The notes under the pieces were generated by a model, which did no database searches, was not told the origin of the DNA, and saw only the letters and a list, made by a program, of their open reading frames with translations. From Candidatus Mediterraneibacter stercorigallinarum (lineage in GTDB: Bacteria > Bacillota > Clostridia > Lachnospirales > Lachnospiraceae), in NCBI GenBank assembly GCA_019116185.1, contig DXCD01000113.1, positions 1 to 11,650 on the forward strand: 11,650 nt of DNA, written 5' to 3'. Made by a program: the position numbers and the translations under genes. Shown here piece by piece: positions 6,680 through 11,650 of this stretch (within the stretch, counting starts at the first letter, position 1; every line of letters starts with the position of its first letter).

Positions 6680-7387
6680 CATTACTTCTCCGATTGGCGC
6701 GGCGATCGTCAGCTCCGCCCGGACCGCTCTTGCTGTCTCGGACTTGTTGATCACCACCAGATGTTTTCCATTGAAATAATCAATAAATCCGGCCGCCGGA
6801 TACACGACCAGTGATGTGCCGCCGATGATCAGAGTATCAGCCTGCGAGATCGCGCGTACCGCTCCCTGTATGGTGTCCTGATCCAGCCCCTCTTCATAAA
6901 GCACCACATCCGGCTTAATCATCCCGCCGCACTCGCATCTGGGAACGCCGTCATATCCTTTTACATATTCTGCATCATAAAATTTTCCGCACCGCATGCA
7001 ATAGTTTCTGTGGATGCTTCCGTGGAGCTCATATACATTCCTGCTGCCTGCCGCCTGATGAAGCCCGTCAATATTCTGGGTCACAACAGCCGTGAGCTTT
7101 CCCGCTTTCTCCAATTCTGCGAGTTTAATATGCGCGGGGTTCGGCCGCGCGTCAAGGGCCATCATTTTCTCTTTATAGAATTCATAAAATGCTTCCGGAT
7201 ATCTGACAAAAAAGCTGTGGCTTACGACCTGCTCCGGCGAGTACTTATATTTCTGGTGATAGATGCCGTCCGCGCTGCGAAAATCCGGGATCCCGCTCTC
7301 CGTGGATACTCCTGCTCCCCCGAAGAATACGATCCGGCTGCTCTCATCAATGATCTCCTGAAGCTGTTCTATCTCTTTTTCATACAT
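6662..7387 (-). CDS. cobB: NAD-dependent protein deacetylase, SIR2 (sirtuin) family
   Basis: This 241-residue sirtuin removes acyl groups from lysine side chains, using NAD and giving nicotinamide and O-acyl-ADP-ribose. Visible motifs are GAGVSTESGIPDFR (24-37) and TQNIDGLH (103-110) for NAD, the catalytic H122 in LHGS, the zinc ribbon C130-x2-C133 and C151-x-C153, and GGTSLVVYP (189-197). After PDFRS it continues GIYHQ and lacks the Y-x-x-R pair of desuccinylating class III sirtuins, so it resembles class U/M deacetylases such as that of Thermotoga. AAAGGA lies about 9 nt upstream of the ATG. The gene is last in an operon after the VOC protein (38-nt gap). Its 3' end overlaps the terminator of the convergent methyltransferase gene. 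The family is certain; cobB is the generic symbol and targets are unknown. Confidence 0.94.
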   Translation of the reverse strand: MYEKEIEQLQEIIDESSRIVFFGGAGVSTESGIPDFRSADGIYHQKYKYSPEQVVSHSFFVRYPEAFYEFYKEKMMALDARPNPAHIKLAELEKAGKLTAVVTQNIDGLHQAAGSRNVYELHGSIHRNYCMRCGKFYDAEYVKGYDGVPRCECGGMIKPDVVLYEEGLDQDTIQGAVRAISQADTLIIGGTSLVVYPAAGFIDYFNGKHLVVINKSETARAVRAELTIAAPIGEVMKKLRI

Positions 7388-7425
7388 TCCGAATCATCCT
7401 TTCTTCCCTTTGCTGTTTCATATAA

Positions 7426-7809
7426 TCAGACTGTTATCTCAATCTGGTTTCCTTCTATTCCTGCGATACAGCTCTCATAATAGCCGTCTCCGGTCGTGCG
7501 GGGGCCGCTGACCACCTCAAATCCGTCTTCTTTTAGTCTTGCTGTCAGCGTGTCTACCTTCTCCCTGCTCCTGACACTGAACGCAATGTGGATAAGCCCG
7601 GTCCTGGCAGGCGTCTTTTCTGCATCGTCCATGTCCGGCCTGTTCATGATCTCCAGTCTTGCCCCGCTGTCAAAAGACAGGAAATACGAACGAAATCCTG
7701 TATTTTTATTATGATACCCGTCATTCGAGACCGCGCCGAAATATTTTATGAAAAAGTCCCTTGCCTTTTCCAACTCATTTACATACATTGCGATATGCTC
7801 AATCTTCAT
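7426..7809 (-). CDS. VOC superfamily protein (glyoxalase/bleomycin-resistance fold)
   Basis: This is a 127-residue single-copy VOC protein with two paired beta-alpha-beta-beta-beta units. The four positions that hold the metal in glyoxalase I-type members are all filled: H5 (MKIEHIAMYV), E53 (ARLEIMNR), H74 (GLIHIAFSV) and E124 (NQIEITV). It is therefore probably a metal-dependent lyase, isomerase or dioxygenase rather than a metal-free drug binder. Lactoylglutathione-lyase-like activity is one option, but Clostridia usually lack glutathione, so another thiol or a different substrate is as likely. The ATG lies inside the end of the upstream HD gene (11-nt overlap) with AGAGG 7 nt before it, so translation is coupled. 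The sirtuin gene follows. Confidence 0.87.
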   Translation of the reverse strand: MKIEHIAMYVNELEKARDFFIKYFGAVSNDGYHNKNTGFRSYFLSFDSGARLEIMNRPDMDDAEKTPARTGLIHIAFSVRSREKVDTLTARLKEDGFEVVSGPRTTGDGYYESCIAGIEGNQIEITV

Positions 7810-8425
7810 TTAAATTTCCTCTTTCTACATGTTTATCCATGATCTCCAGCATTTTCTCCCACACCAGTTCCGAGGTTTCCTCAATACGAGCGTTACGCCT
7901 GCACACCTGGGACTTGTGCACCCCGTGTTCTGCCCAGCTCTTTCCTTCTGAGGCGTCATTGAGAAGAAGCGGCTGAAAATTATCGAGCAGGTGGGCAAAT
8001 TTTGCGTCTGCTGTCTCATACTCCTCGAACTCATCCCACAGCGCGCGGAAATAACTTCCCTGATCTTCCGGCAGGAGCCCGAAAATGCGCTCCGCTGCCT
8101 TCACTTCACGCTCCCTCTTTGTCGCCGCGCCCGCCTCGTCATATGCGTAAGTATCCCCTGCGTCAATCTCCACAAGGTCATGGATCAGAACCATGATCAT
8201 TACCTTTGTCAGATCTGCCTCTTCCTTCATATGCTCTTTCAGAAGGACTGCCGAAAGCGCCAGATGCCAGGAATGTTCGGCATCATTTTCCTTCCTCTTC
8301 CCGTCTGCAAGATACGTCTGGCGGAAGATATTTTTCACCTTGTCTGCCTCTGTTATGAAACGGATCTGCTGCTCGAGCCGTTCCTTTTCTTTCCTTATTA
8401 GTTCATCCACTGTGATCGTCTCCAT
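7799..8425 (-). CDS. HD domain phosphohydrolase (YfbR/HDDC2-like)
   Basis: This 208-residue cytosolic metal-dependent phosphohydrolase shows the HD fold in order: R35 (IFRQT), H51 (DAEHSWH), the H82-D83 pair (LIHDLVEIDAGD, with E86 and D91), and D148 (AHLLDNFQP). The pattern matches the HD_3/YfbR group, whose best-known member is a 5'-deoxynucleotidase acting on dNMPs. E86 and D91 match the family's E72/D77-type pair. The substrate here is likely a nucleotide or other phosphomonoester. Start choice is uncertain. At the ATG of 8425 the AGGAA is only about 2 nt away, whereas a GTG at 8410 has GGAG 9 nt upstream inside the first codons. It is first in a three-gene operon with the VOC and sirtuin genes, with a promoter about 65 nt upstream. 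Confidence 0.88.
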   Translation of the reverse strand: METITVDELIRKEKERLEQQIRFITEADKVKNIFRQTYLADGKRKENDAEHSWHLALSAVLLKEHMKEEADLTKVMIMVLIHDLVEIDAGDTYAYDEAGAATKREREVKAAERIFGLLPEDQGSYFRALWDEFEEYETADAKFAHLLDNFQPLLLNDASEGKSWAEHGVHKSQVCRRNARIEETSELVWEKMLEIMDKHVERGNLNED

Positions 8426-8491
8426 TTCCTGCTCTGTTATTTTCCGGAGCCGGTTTCTGCCCCTGAAACCCGAATCCCCATCTTATATCTC

Positions 8492-8500
8492 ATTATAACA
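8492..8500 (-). promoter_or_regulatory. Extended -10 promoter of the HD-VOC-sirtuin operon
   Basis: The minus strand reads TGTTATAAT, an extended -10 (TATAAT is the complement of 8492-8497). I see no good -35, only an A/T-rich hexamer at the right distance. It lies just downstream of the terminator of the preceding gene and gives a leader of about 60 nt. Confidence 0.6.
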
Positions 8501-8510
8501 CAATGCTGAG

Positions 8511-8572
8511 AAAGAAAAATCCCCTCTGCACAGGAACTTTCCCATACAGGAACATCCCCGGTGCAGAGAGGA
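8511..8572 (-). terminator. Rho-independent terminator of the lysine/alanine-rich protein gene
   Basis: On the minus strand a 12-bp stem (arms 8561-8572 and 8520-8531, one G-U pair; core CTCTGCAC/GTGCAGAG) is followed by TTTTTCTTT (8511-8519). The loop is long (29 nt). The G-U pair would be a C-A mismatch on the plus strand, so the hairpin is built for the minus strand. Confidence 0.75.
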
Positions 8573-8599
8573 GTTATTTGCTTTTTCTGTCTTTTAAGC

Positions 8600-9166
8600 T
8601 TACAGCACTACTTTTCCGGTTGTGTTTCCGTTCACCACATAATATGCAGCGGATTCTTCCGGTTTCAGATAAAGCTGTACATCTTTAATGTCATCTACAT
8701 TATTGTTCAGGTCATATGTCCAGATATCTTTTACTTTCTGAAGGATCTCATCCTGTGTGTACTCTTTGCCTGAGAACTGCAGGAAGATCTCTGTCTTGAT
8801 CTCATCCTTCTTAGCTGCCGCTTTCTTTGTTGTCGTTGTCTTCTTCGCTGTTGTTGTTTTCTTAGCTGCTGTCGTCTTCTTTGCAGTCGTTTTCTTAGCC
8901 GCTGTCTTCTTTGCAGCTGCTGTCTTTTTCTCTTCTGTCTCTGCTTCTGGTGTATCTACTAAAACTGCTGCTTTTGTCTCAAGCTTTTTCGTTGTGTCTT
9001 TCTTCGTCTCGATCGCTTTTGCAGGCTCTGCCTTTGCTGCTTTGTCTGCTGCTTTAGCCGGCTCGGCTTTTACTGCTTTGTCTGCTGTTTTAGCCGGTTC
9101 AGCCTTTACTGCGGTCTCTTTTTTTGCTGCTGCTTTTGTTGTTGAATTTGTTTTCTTTAATGCCAT
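8600..9166 (-). CDS. Lysine/alanine-rich histone H1-like protein with small C-terminal domain (DUF6465-like)
   Basis: This is a 188-residue protein in three parts. Residues 1-60 are a basic tail built on a 12-residue repeat of the form KAEPAKxADKA (about 20-31, 32-43 and a degenerate 44-55). Residues 61-80 are an acidic stretch (TPEAETEEK). Residues 81-120 are AAKKT/TTAKK repeats like eukaryotic histone H1 or bacterial HupB/AlgP tails. Residues about 121-188 form a compact domain (EIFLQFSGKEYTQDEI, DIWTYDL, VQLYLKPEESAAYYVVN) that I recall from Lachnospiraceae proteins labelled DUF6465; this needs a profile search. There is no signal peptide or membrane segment. The tail suggests binding to DNA or another polyanion; function is unknown. 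It is a single gene with a strong AGGAGG site 8 nt before the ATG, its own near-consensus promoter and its own terminator, so it is probably well expressed. Confidence 0.85.
   Translation of the reverse strand: MALKKTNSTTKAAAKKETAVKAEPAKTADKAVKAEPAKAADKAAKAEPAKAIETKKDTTKKLETKAAVLVDTPEAETEEKKTAAAKKTAAKKTTAKKTTAAKKTTTAKKTTTTKKAAAKKDEIKTEIFLQFSGKEYTQDEILQKVKDIWTYDLNNNVDDIKDVQLYLKPEESAAYYVVNGNTTGKVVL
9002..9109 (-). repeat. In-frame 36-bp tandem repeat encoding KAEPAKxADKA units
   Basis: Three 36-bp units lie head to tail inside the coding sequence of the lysine/alanine-rich protein. The first two are nearly identical at DNA level (GCTTTGTCTGCTG on the plus strand in each) and the third is degenerate. 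Copy number may vary between strains by slippage. Confidence 0.75.
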
Positions 9167-9272
9167 ACTTGTTCCCTCCTAAAATAATACAACCAAGTAT
9201 TTCCGGCATTGGCATCTGTATTGATGTCAGTGCCCTTAAATATTCAACTCAATTCAAAAAGTTCCATATGGG

Positions 9273-9301
9273 ATTGTACATCATTTTCATGAAAAGGTCA
9301 A
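9273..9301 (-). promoter_or_regulatory. Sigma-A promoter of the lysine/alanine-rich protein gene, with spacer palindrome
   Basis: On the minus strand, TTGACC (complement of 9296-9301), a 17-bp spacer and TACAAT (complement of 9273-9278) form a strong promoter, with start expected near 9266 and a leader of about 100 nt. The spacer contains a perfect 12-bp palindrome, TTTTCATGAAAA (9284-9295), where a repressor could sit. A small hairpin (AATAC/GTATT, 9186-9201) precedes the ribosome binding site. Confidence 0.75.
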
Positions 9302-9351
9302 ACTTTTTTGTTTCTCAGAATAAAATTCTTCCTCAGTTTTTCACGTTATAA

Positions 9352-9804
9352 TTAATTTTTAATCTTATCCTTATATCCTCTGAAAAATTCCGACAACCCC
9401 CTCAGAGTTTTCACAAGAACCGGTATCTCATCCTCTTCCAAAGTCCCGATCACCGCATCTGTCATCTGCCTGTGATACTCCTGGTGGTGCTTATATGCCT
9501 TGAATCCTTTATCTGTAAGCCGGAGAAAAATAACCCGTCTGTCCTGATCACTCCTCTGCCGTGTCACATATTTTTTGTTGACCAGGCCGTTTACTGAAGT
9601 CGTAAGAGAACCTGCCGTGATCCCCATCTTTTTCGCCACCATAGACATCGTGTTCTCTCCGGTGAGCCCGACGGCTTCTATGATGTGCATATCATTATTG
9701 GTAATATCTTTAAACTCTTCTGTTATGATCGCCTCTTCTTCTAATTTCCATATTTCATTAAAGAGATTGACCAGAATATCATTGATGGTTTCACGCGGAT
9801 CCAT
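9352..9804 (-). CDS. fabT: MarR family regulator, FabT-like (fatty-acid synthesis repressor)
   Basis: This 150-residue winged-helix dimer has recognition helix GITAGSLTTSVNGLVNKKYV (61-80) and wing RQRSDQDRRVIFLRLT (82-97). The pattern FKDITNNDMHIIEAVG (31-46) and the recognition region closely follow what I recall of streptococcal FabT, a repressor of fatty-acid synthesis genes that binds DNA better with acyl-ACP. The start at 9804 is chosen over the longer frame to 9861 because AAGGAG lies 7 nt upstream of it and the extra 19 residues would run into the end of the preceding gene. It follows the FMN oxidoreductase by 16 nt and is the last gene of the accA cluster, which supports the FabT role. 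In streptococci fabT lies at the front of the cluster instead. No clear terminator follows. I see no FabT-type operator in the window; the target may be upstream of it. Confidence 0.8.
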   Translation of the reverse strand: MDPRETINDILVNLFNEIWKLEEEAIITEEFKDITNNDMHIIEAVGLTGENTMSMVAKKMGITAGSLTTSVNGLVNKKYVTRQRSDQDRRVIFLRLTDKGFKAYKHHQEYHRQMTDAVIGTLEEDEIPVLVKTLRGLSEFFRGYKDKIKN

Positions 9805-9820
9805 TTTTCTCTCCTTTCTG

Positions 9821-10873
9821 TCAGGCGAACAATTCCTGCACTGCTTCCCTGACGGTATCAATCTTCTCTGCCCTCCAGGCTTTTGCCCCGCAGAAGAGAA
9901 GCCCTTTCTCTACATTTCCCTTTACGGCTTCAATAAGACCGTCCGTAATGCAGTACGGAATATCTGCCGGGCTGCATTTTGCAAGACATCTGTGGCACGG
10001 ACTGTGAGGGATCTTCCCGCCTTCCTCTACTTGTTTCATGAAAGGATTCATGATCGCCCTCCCCGGCATTCCGACCGGGCTTTTCACAATCATAATGTCT
10101 TCTTTTGACGCATTGATATAGGCTTCCTTATAACGGATATCCGCATCGCACTCCTCTGTCGTGACAAAACGGGTCGCCACCTGCACGCCGTCCGCCCCGA
10201 GGCTCATCACCCGTTTTACGTCGCTGCTGTCATAAATCCCGCCTGCCACTACGACCGGTATCTCTGTGCCATACTTTTCTGCATACTTCTTAACCGTGGA
10301 AATGATCTTCTGTATTTCCTGTCCATAGGCTTCCGGCGTGTATTCTGCCAGTTCTTCCTTCTTAAAGCCGAGATGCCCTCCCGCCTCCGGGCCTTCGATC
10401 ACGACAAGATCCGCTGTTCTCTTATATTTTCTGTCCCAGTACTTCAGGATGACATTCGCCGATTTATCAGTGGAGACGATAGGCGCGATCTTCGTGCTGC
10501 TCCCTTCTGTCAGCGCAGGGAGATCCGTGGGAAGTCCTGCTCCCGATATGATAATGTCGGCCCCCGCTCTGACGGCTGCCTTTACATGGTCTGCATGTTC
10601 TTTCAGGGCAGTCATTACATTATATCCTATGATCCCTTCGGGAGAGATTTTCCTTGCCTTTCGCATTTCGCTTTCAATGGCCCTGATATTCGCCTCCGCG
10701 GGCGCTCTGTCAAAGTCTTCCTCCCTGTATCCGATCTGAGCGCTGGAAATGATGCCGATGCCGCCTTCCCGCGCCACGGTTCCCGCCAGCCTTCCGAGAC
10801 TGACTCCCACGCCCATTCCACCCTGGATCAACGGGATCTTCGTGATTTTTTCGCCAATTCTGATATTTTTCAT
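9821..10873 (-). CDS. FMN-dependent oxidoreductase, FabK / nitronate monooxygenase family (COG2070)
   Basis: This is a 350-residue TIM-barrel flavoprotein. Motifs are QGGMGVGVS (17-25, FMN phosphate side), ISGAG (about 109-113), EGPEAGGHLGF (160-170) with H167 as the likely catalytic histidine, VVAGGIYDS (208-216) and GADGVQVATRF (226-236). Enoyl-ACP reductase II (FabK) and nitronate monooxygenases share this fold. The conserved EGPEAGGHLGF and the length favour the longer clostridial group usually labelled nitronate monooxygenase. Its place between accA and fabT suggests a lipid role instead. A C-terminal cysteine cluster (C293, C296, C300, C308, plus C328) is absent from pneumococcal FabK and could hold zinc or an iron-sulfur cluster. 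The ATG at 10873 has GAGGG 6 nt upstream and is preferred to an upstream GTG at 10885. There is a 50-nt gap after accA with no terminator. Confidence 0.8.
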   Translation of the reverse strand: MKNIRIGEKITKIPLIQGGMGVGVSLGRLAGTVAREGGIGIISSAQIGYREEDFDRAPAEANIRAIESEMRKARKISPEGIIGYNVMTALKEHADHVKAAVRAGADIIISGAGLPTDLPALTEGSSTKIAPIVSTDKSANVILKYWDRKYKRTADLVVIEGPEAGGHLGFKKEELAEYTPEAYGQEIQKIISTVKKYAEKYGTEIPVVVAGGIYDSSDVKRVMSLGADGVQVATRFVTTEECDADIRYKEAYINASKEDIMIVKSPVGMPGRAIMNPFMKQVEEGGKIPHSPCHRCLAKCSPADIPYCITDGLIEAVKGNVEKGLLFCGAKAWRAEKIDTVREAVQELFA

Positions 10874-10923
10874 ATCTGCCCTCACATTTCCTGTTTACTG
10901 AATATCCCCGGTTCTGCCTGATA

Positions 10924-11650
10924 TTAAATCCTGCGGAATCTTTCGTACCGTCTCGCGGTCAGTTTCTCTGTATCCATGGCACAATATTTTTCAAGGAAGT
11001 CTGCAATCTTCCTTGCCATATCCCTGCATACAAGATCCAGATTTGCATCGCTGAATTCTTCAGGTTCAGCAATCACCTGTTCTATGACGCCCAGTTTTTC
11101 CAGATCCTGTGCTGTCAGCTTCATCACTTCCGCAGCCTCGCTGGCTCTCTTGCTGTCTTTCCAGAGAATACTCGCAAAGCCTTCCGGGGACAGGACAGAA
11201 TAGATGGAATTCTCAAGCATCCATACTTCATCTGCCACAGCCATTGCCAGGGCTCCGCCGCTTCCTCCCTCGCCGATCACAACAGAAAGGACCGGGACTT
11301 TCAAGCCGGACAGTTCGAACAGATTTCTTGCAATCGCTTCCCCCTGTCCTCTCTCTTCTGCCTCCAGCCCGCAGAAAGCTCCCGGAGTATCCACAAAACA
11401 GATGACCGGGCGTCCGAATTTTTCTGCCTGCTTCATCAAACGCAGGGCCTTCCTGTATCCGTCCGGAGATGGCATGGAGAAATTCCTGTCAAGGTTTTCC
11501 TTTGTTGTCTTTCCTTTTGCCTGGGCAATCACAGTTACGGGCATACCGTGGAAATATGCGATGCCGCCCACAATTGCATGGTCGTCTTTAAAATAGCGGT
11601 CGCCGTGGAACTCCATAAAATCCGTAAACAGTCTGCTGATATAGTCTGTT
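10924..11650 (-). CDS. accA: Acetyl-CoA carboxylase carboxyltransferase subunit alpha (5' end outside window)
   Basis: AccA pairs with AccD to move the carboxyl group from biotinylated AccB to acetyl-CoA, making malonyl-CoA for fatty-acid synthesis. The frame stays open to the right edge; before the first methionine at 11616 it reads TDYISRLFTDF, matching the middle of known AccA proteins (E. coli has LDYIRLAFTDF). About 241 residues are visible and, by family length, roughly 60-80 N-terminal residues are missing. The crotonase-fold landmarks are intact: HGDR near 11605, SMPSPDGYRKALRLM, DTPGAFCG (11368-11391), EERGQGEAIARNL and GEGGSGGA (11251-11274), then SPEG and ILWKD. The C-terminus ends RRYERFRRI as in other AccA proteins. 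The rest of a fab/acc operon probably lies to the right. The FMN oxidoreductase and fabT follow on the same strand. Confidence 0.96.
   Translation of the reverse strand, partial: TDYISRLFTDFMEFHGDRYFKDDHAIVGGIAYFHGMPVTVIAQAKGKTTKENLDRNFSMPSPDGYRKALRLMKQAEKFGRPVICFVDTPGAFCGLEAEERGQGEAIARNLFELSGLKVPVLSVVIGEGGSGGALAMAVADEVWMLENSIYSVLSPEGFASILWKDSKRASEAAEVMKLTAQDLEKLGVIEQVIAEPEEFSDANLDLVCRDMARKIADFLEKYCAMDTEKLTARRYERFRRI

Noticed and set aside
8757..9182. Plus-strand open frame of 141 codons encoding a very hydrophobic, membrane-like protein
   Set aside because: It is the mirror of the lysine/alanine repeats on the other strand: AAG and GCN codons read in reverse give phenylalanine, valine and alanine. 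It has no ribosome binding site or independent support.
9302..9351. Possible terminator after the FabT-like gene
   Set aside because: Only a 5-bp stem (AGAAT/ATTCT) is found and on the minus strand it is followed by A-rich, not T-rich, sequence.
1..11650. CRISPR array, tRNA, rRNA, insertion sequence or prophage
   Set aside because: No spaced direct repeats, cloverleaf sequences, transposase motifs or terminal inverted repeats were seen; the only tandem repeat is the in-frame 36-bp one.

Overview
The window looks like chromosomal DNA from a gut-type Clostridia, most likely a Lachnospiraceae member. The grounds are roughly 50% GC, strong AGGAGG-type ribosome binding sites, sigma-A-like promoters, a FabT-type regulator beside fatty-acid genes, and a lysine/alanine-rich protein with a C-terminal domain of a kind I associate with Lachnospiraceae. 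Nothing in it looks like phage, plasmid or insertion sequence. Genus cannot be fixed from the sequence alone.

Region 1 (about 1-4763, minus strand): a tightly packed four-gene operon, read right to left. It encodes a PLP aminotransferase, an iron-type alcohol/glycerol dehydrogenase-like oxidoreductase, a YjiH-type 'gate' membrane protein and a Cof-type HAD phosphatase. The genes are joined by an ATGA overlap, a 1-nt gap and a 10-nt gap. It is driven from a divergent control region shared with a MerR-family regulator (4764-5609, plus). That region holds a textbook MerR-type promoter: TTGACT, a 19-bp spacer, TATTAT, with a perfect 8-1-8 dyad in the spacer. The regulator therefore very probably activates the operon and controls itself. 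A MerR protein with a drug-sensor-like effector domain controlling an aminotransferase/dehydrogenase/transporter/phosphatase module, rather than an efflux pump, is the most interesting part of the window.

Region 2 (5610-6680, plus): a single SAM-dependent methyltransferase with its own extended -10 promoter and a strong hairpin terminator. The terminator lies inside the 3' end of the convergent sirtuin gene.

Region 3 (6662-8500, minus): an operon of an HD-domain phosphohydrolase, a VOC/glyoxalase-fold protein (11-nt overlap) and a SIR2 deacylase.

Region 4 (8510-9300, minus): a stand-alone lysine/alanine-rich protein with histone-H1-like repeats and a small folded C-terminal domain. It has a near-consensus promoter with a palindrome in the spacer and a good terminator.

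Region 5 (9352-11650, minus): the distal end of a fatty-acid synthesis cluster. It holds accA (5' end beyond the window), a COG2070 FMN oxidoreductase (FabK/nitronate monooxygenase type) and a FabT-like MarR regulator as the last gene.

The first 143 bases hold no gene I can support.
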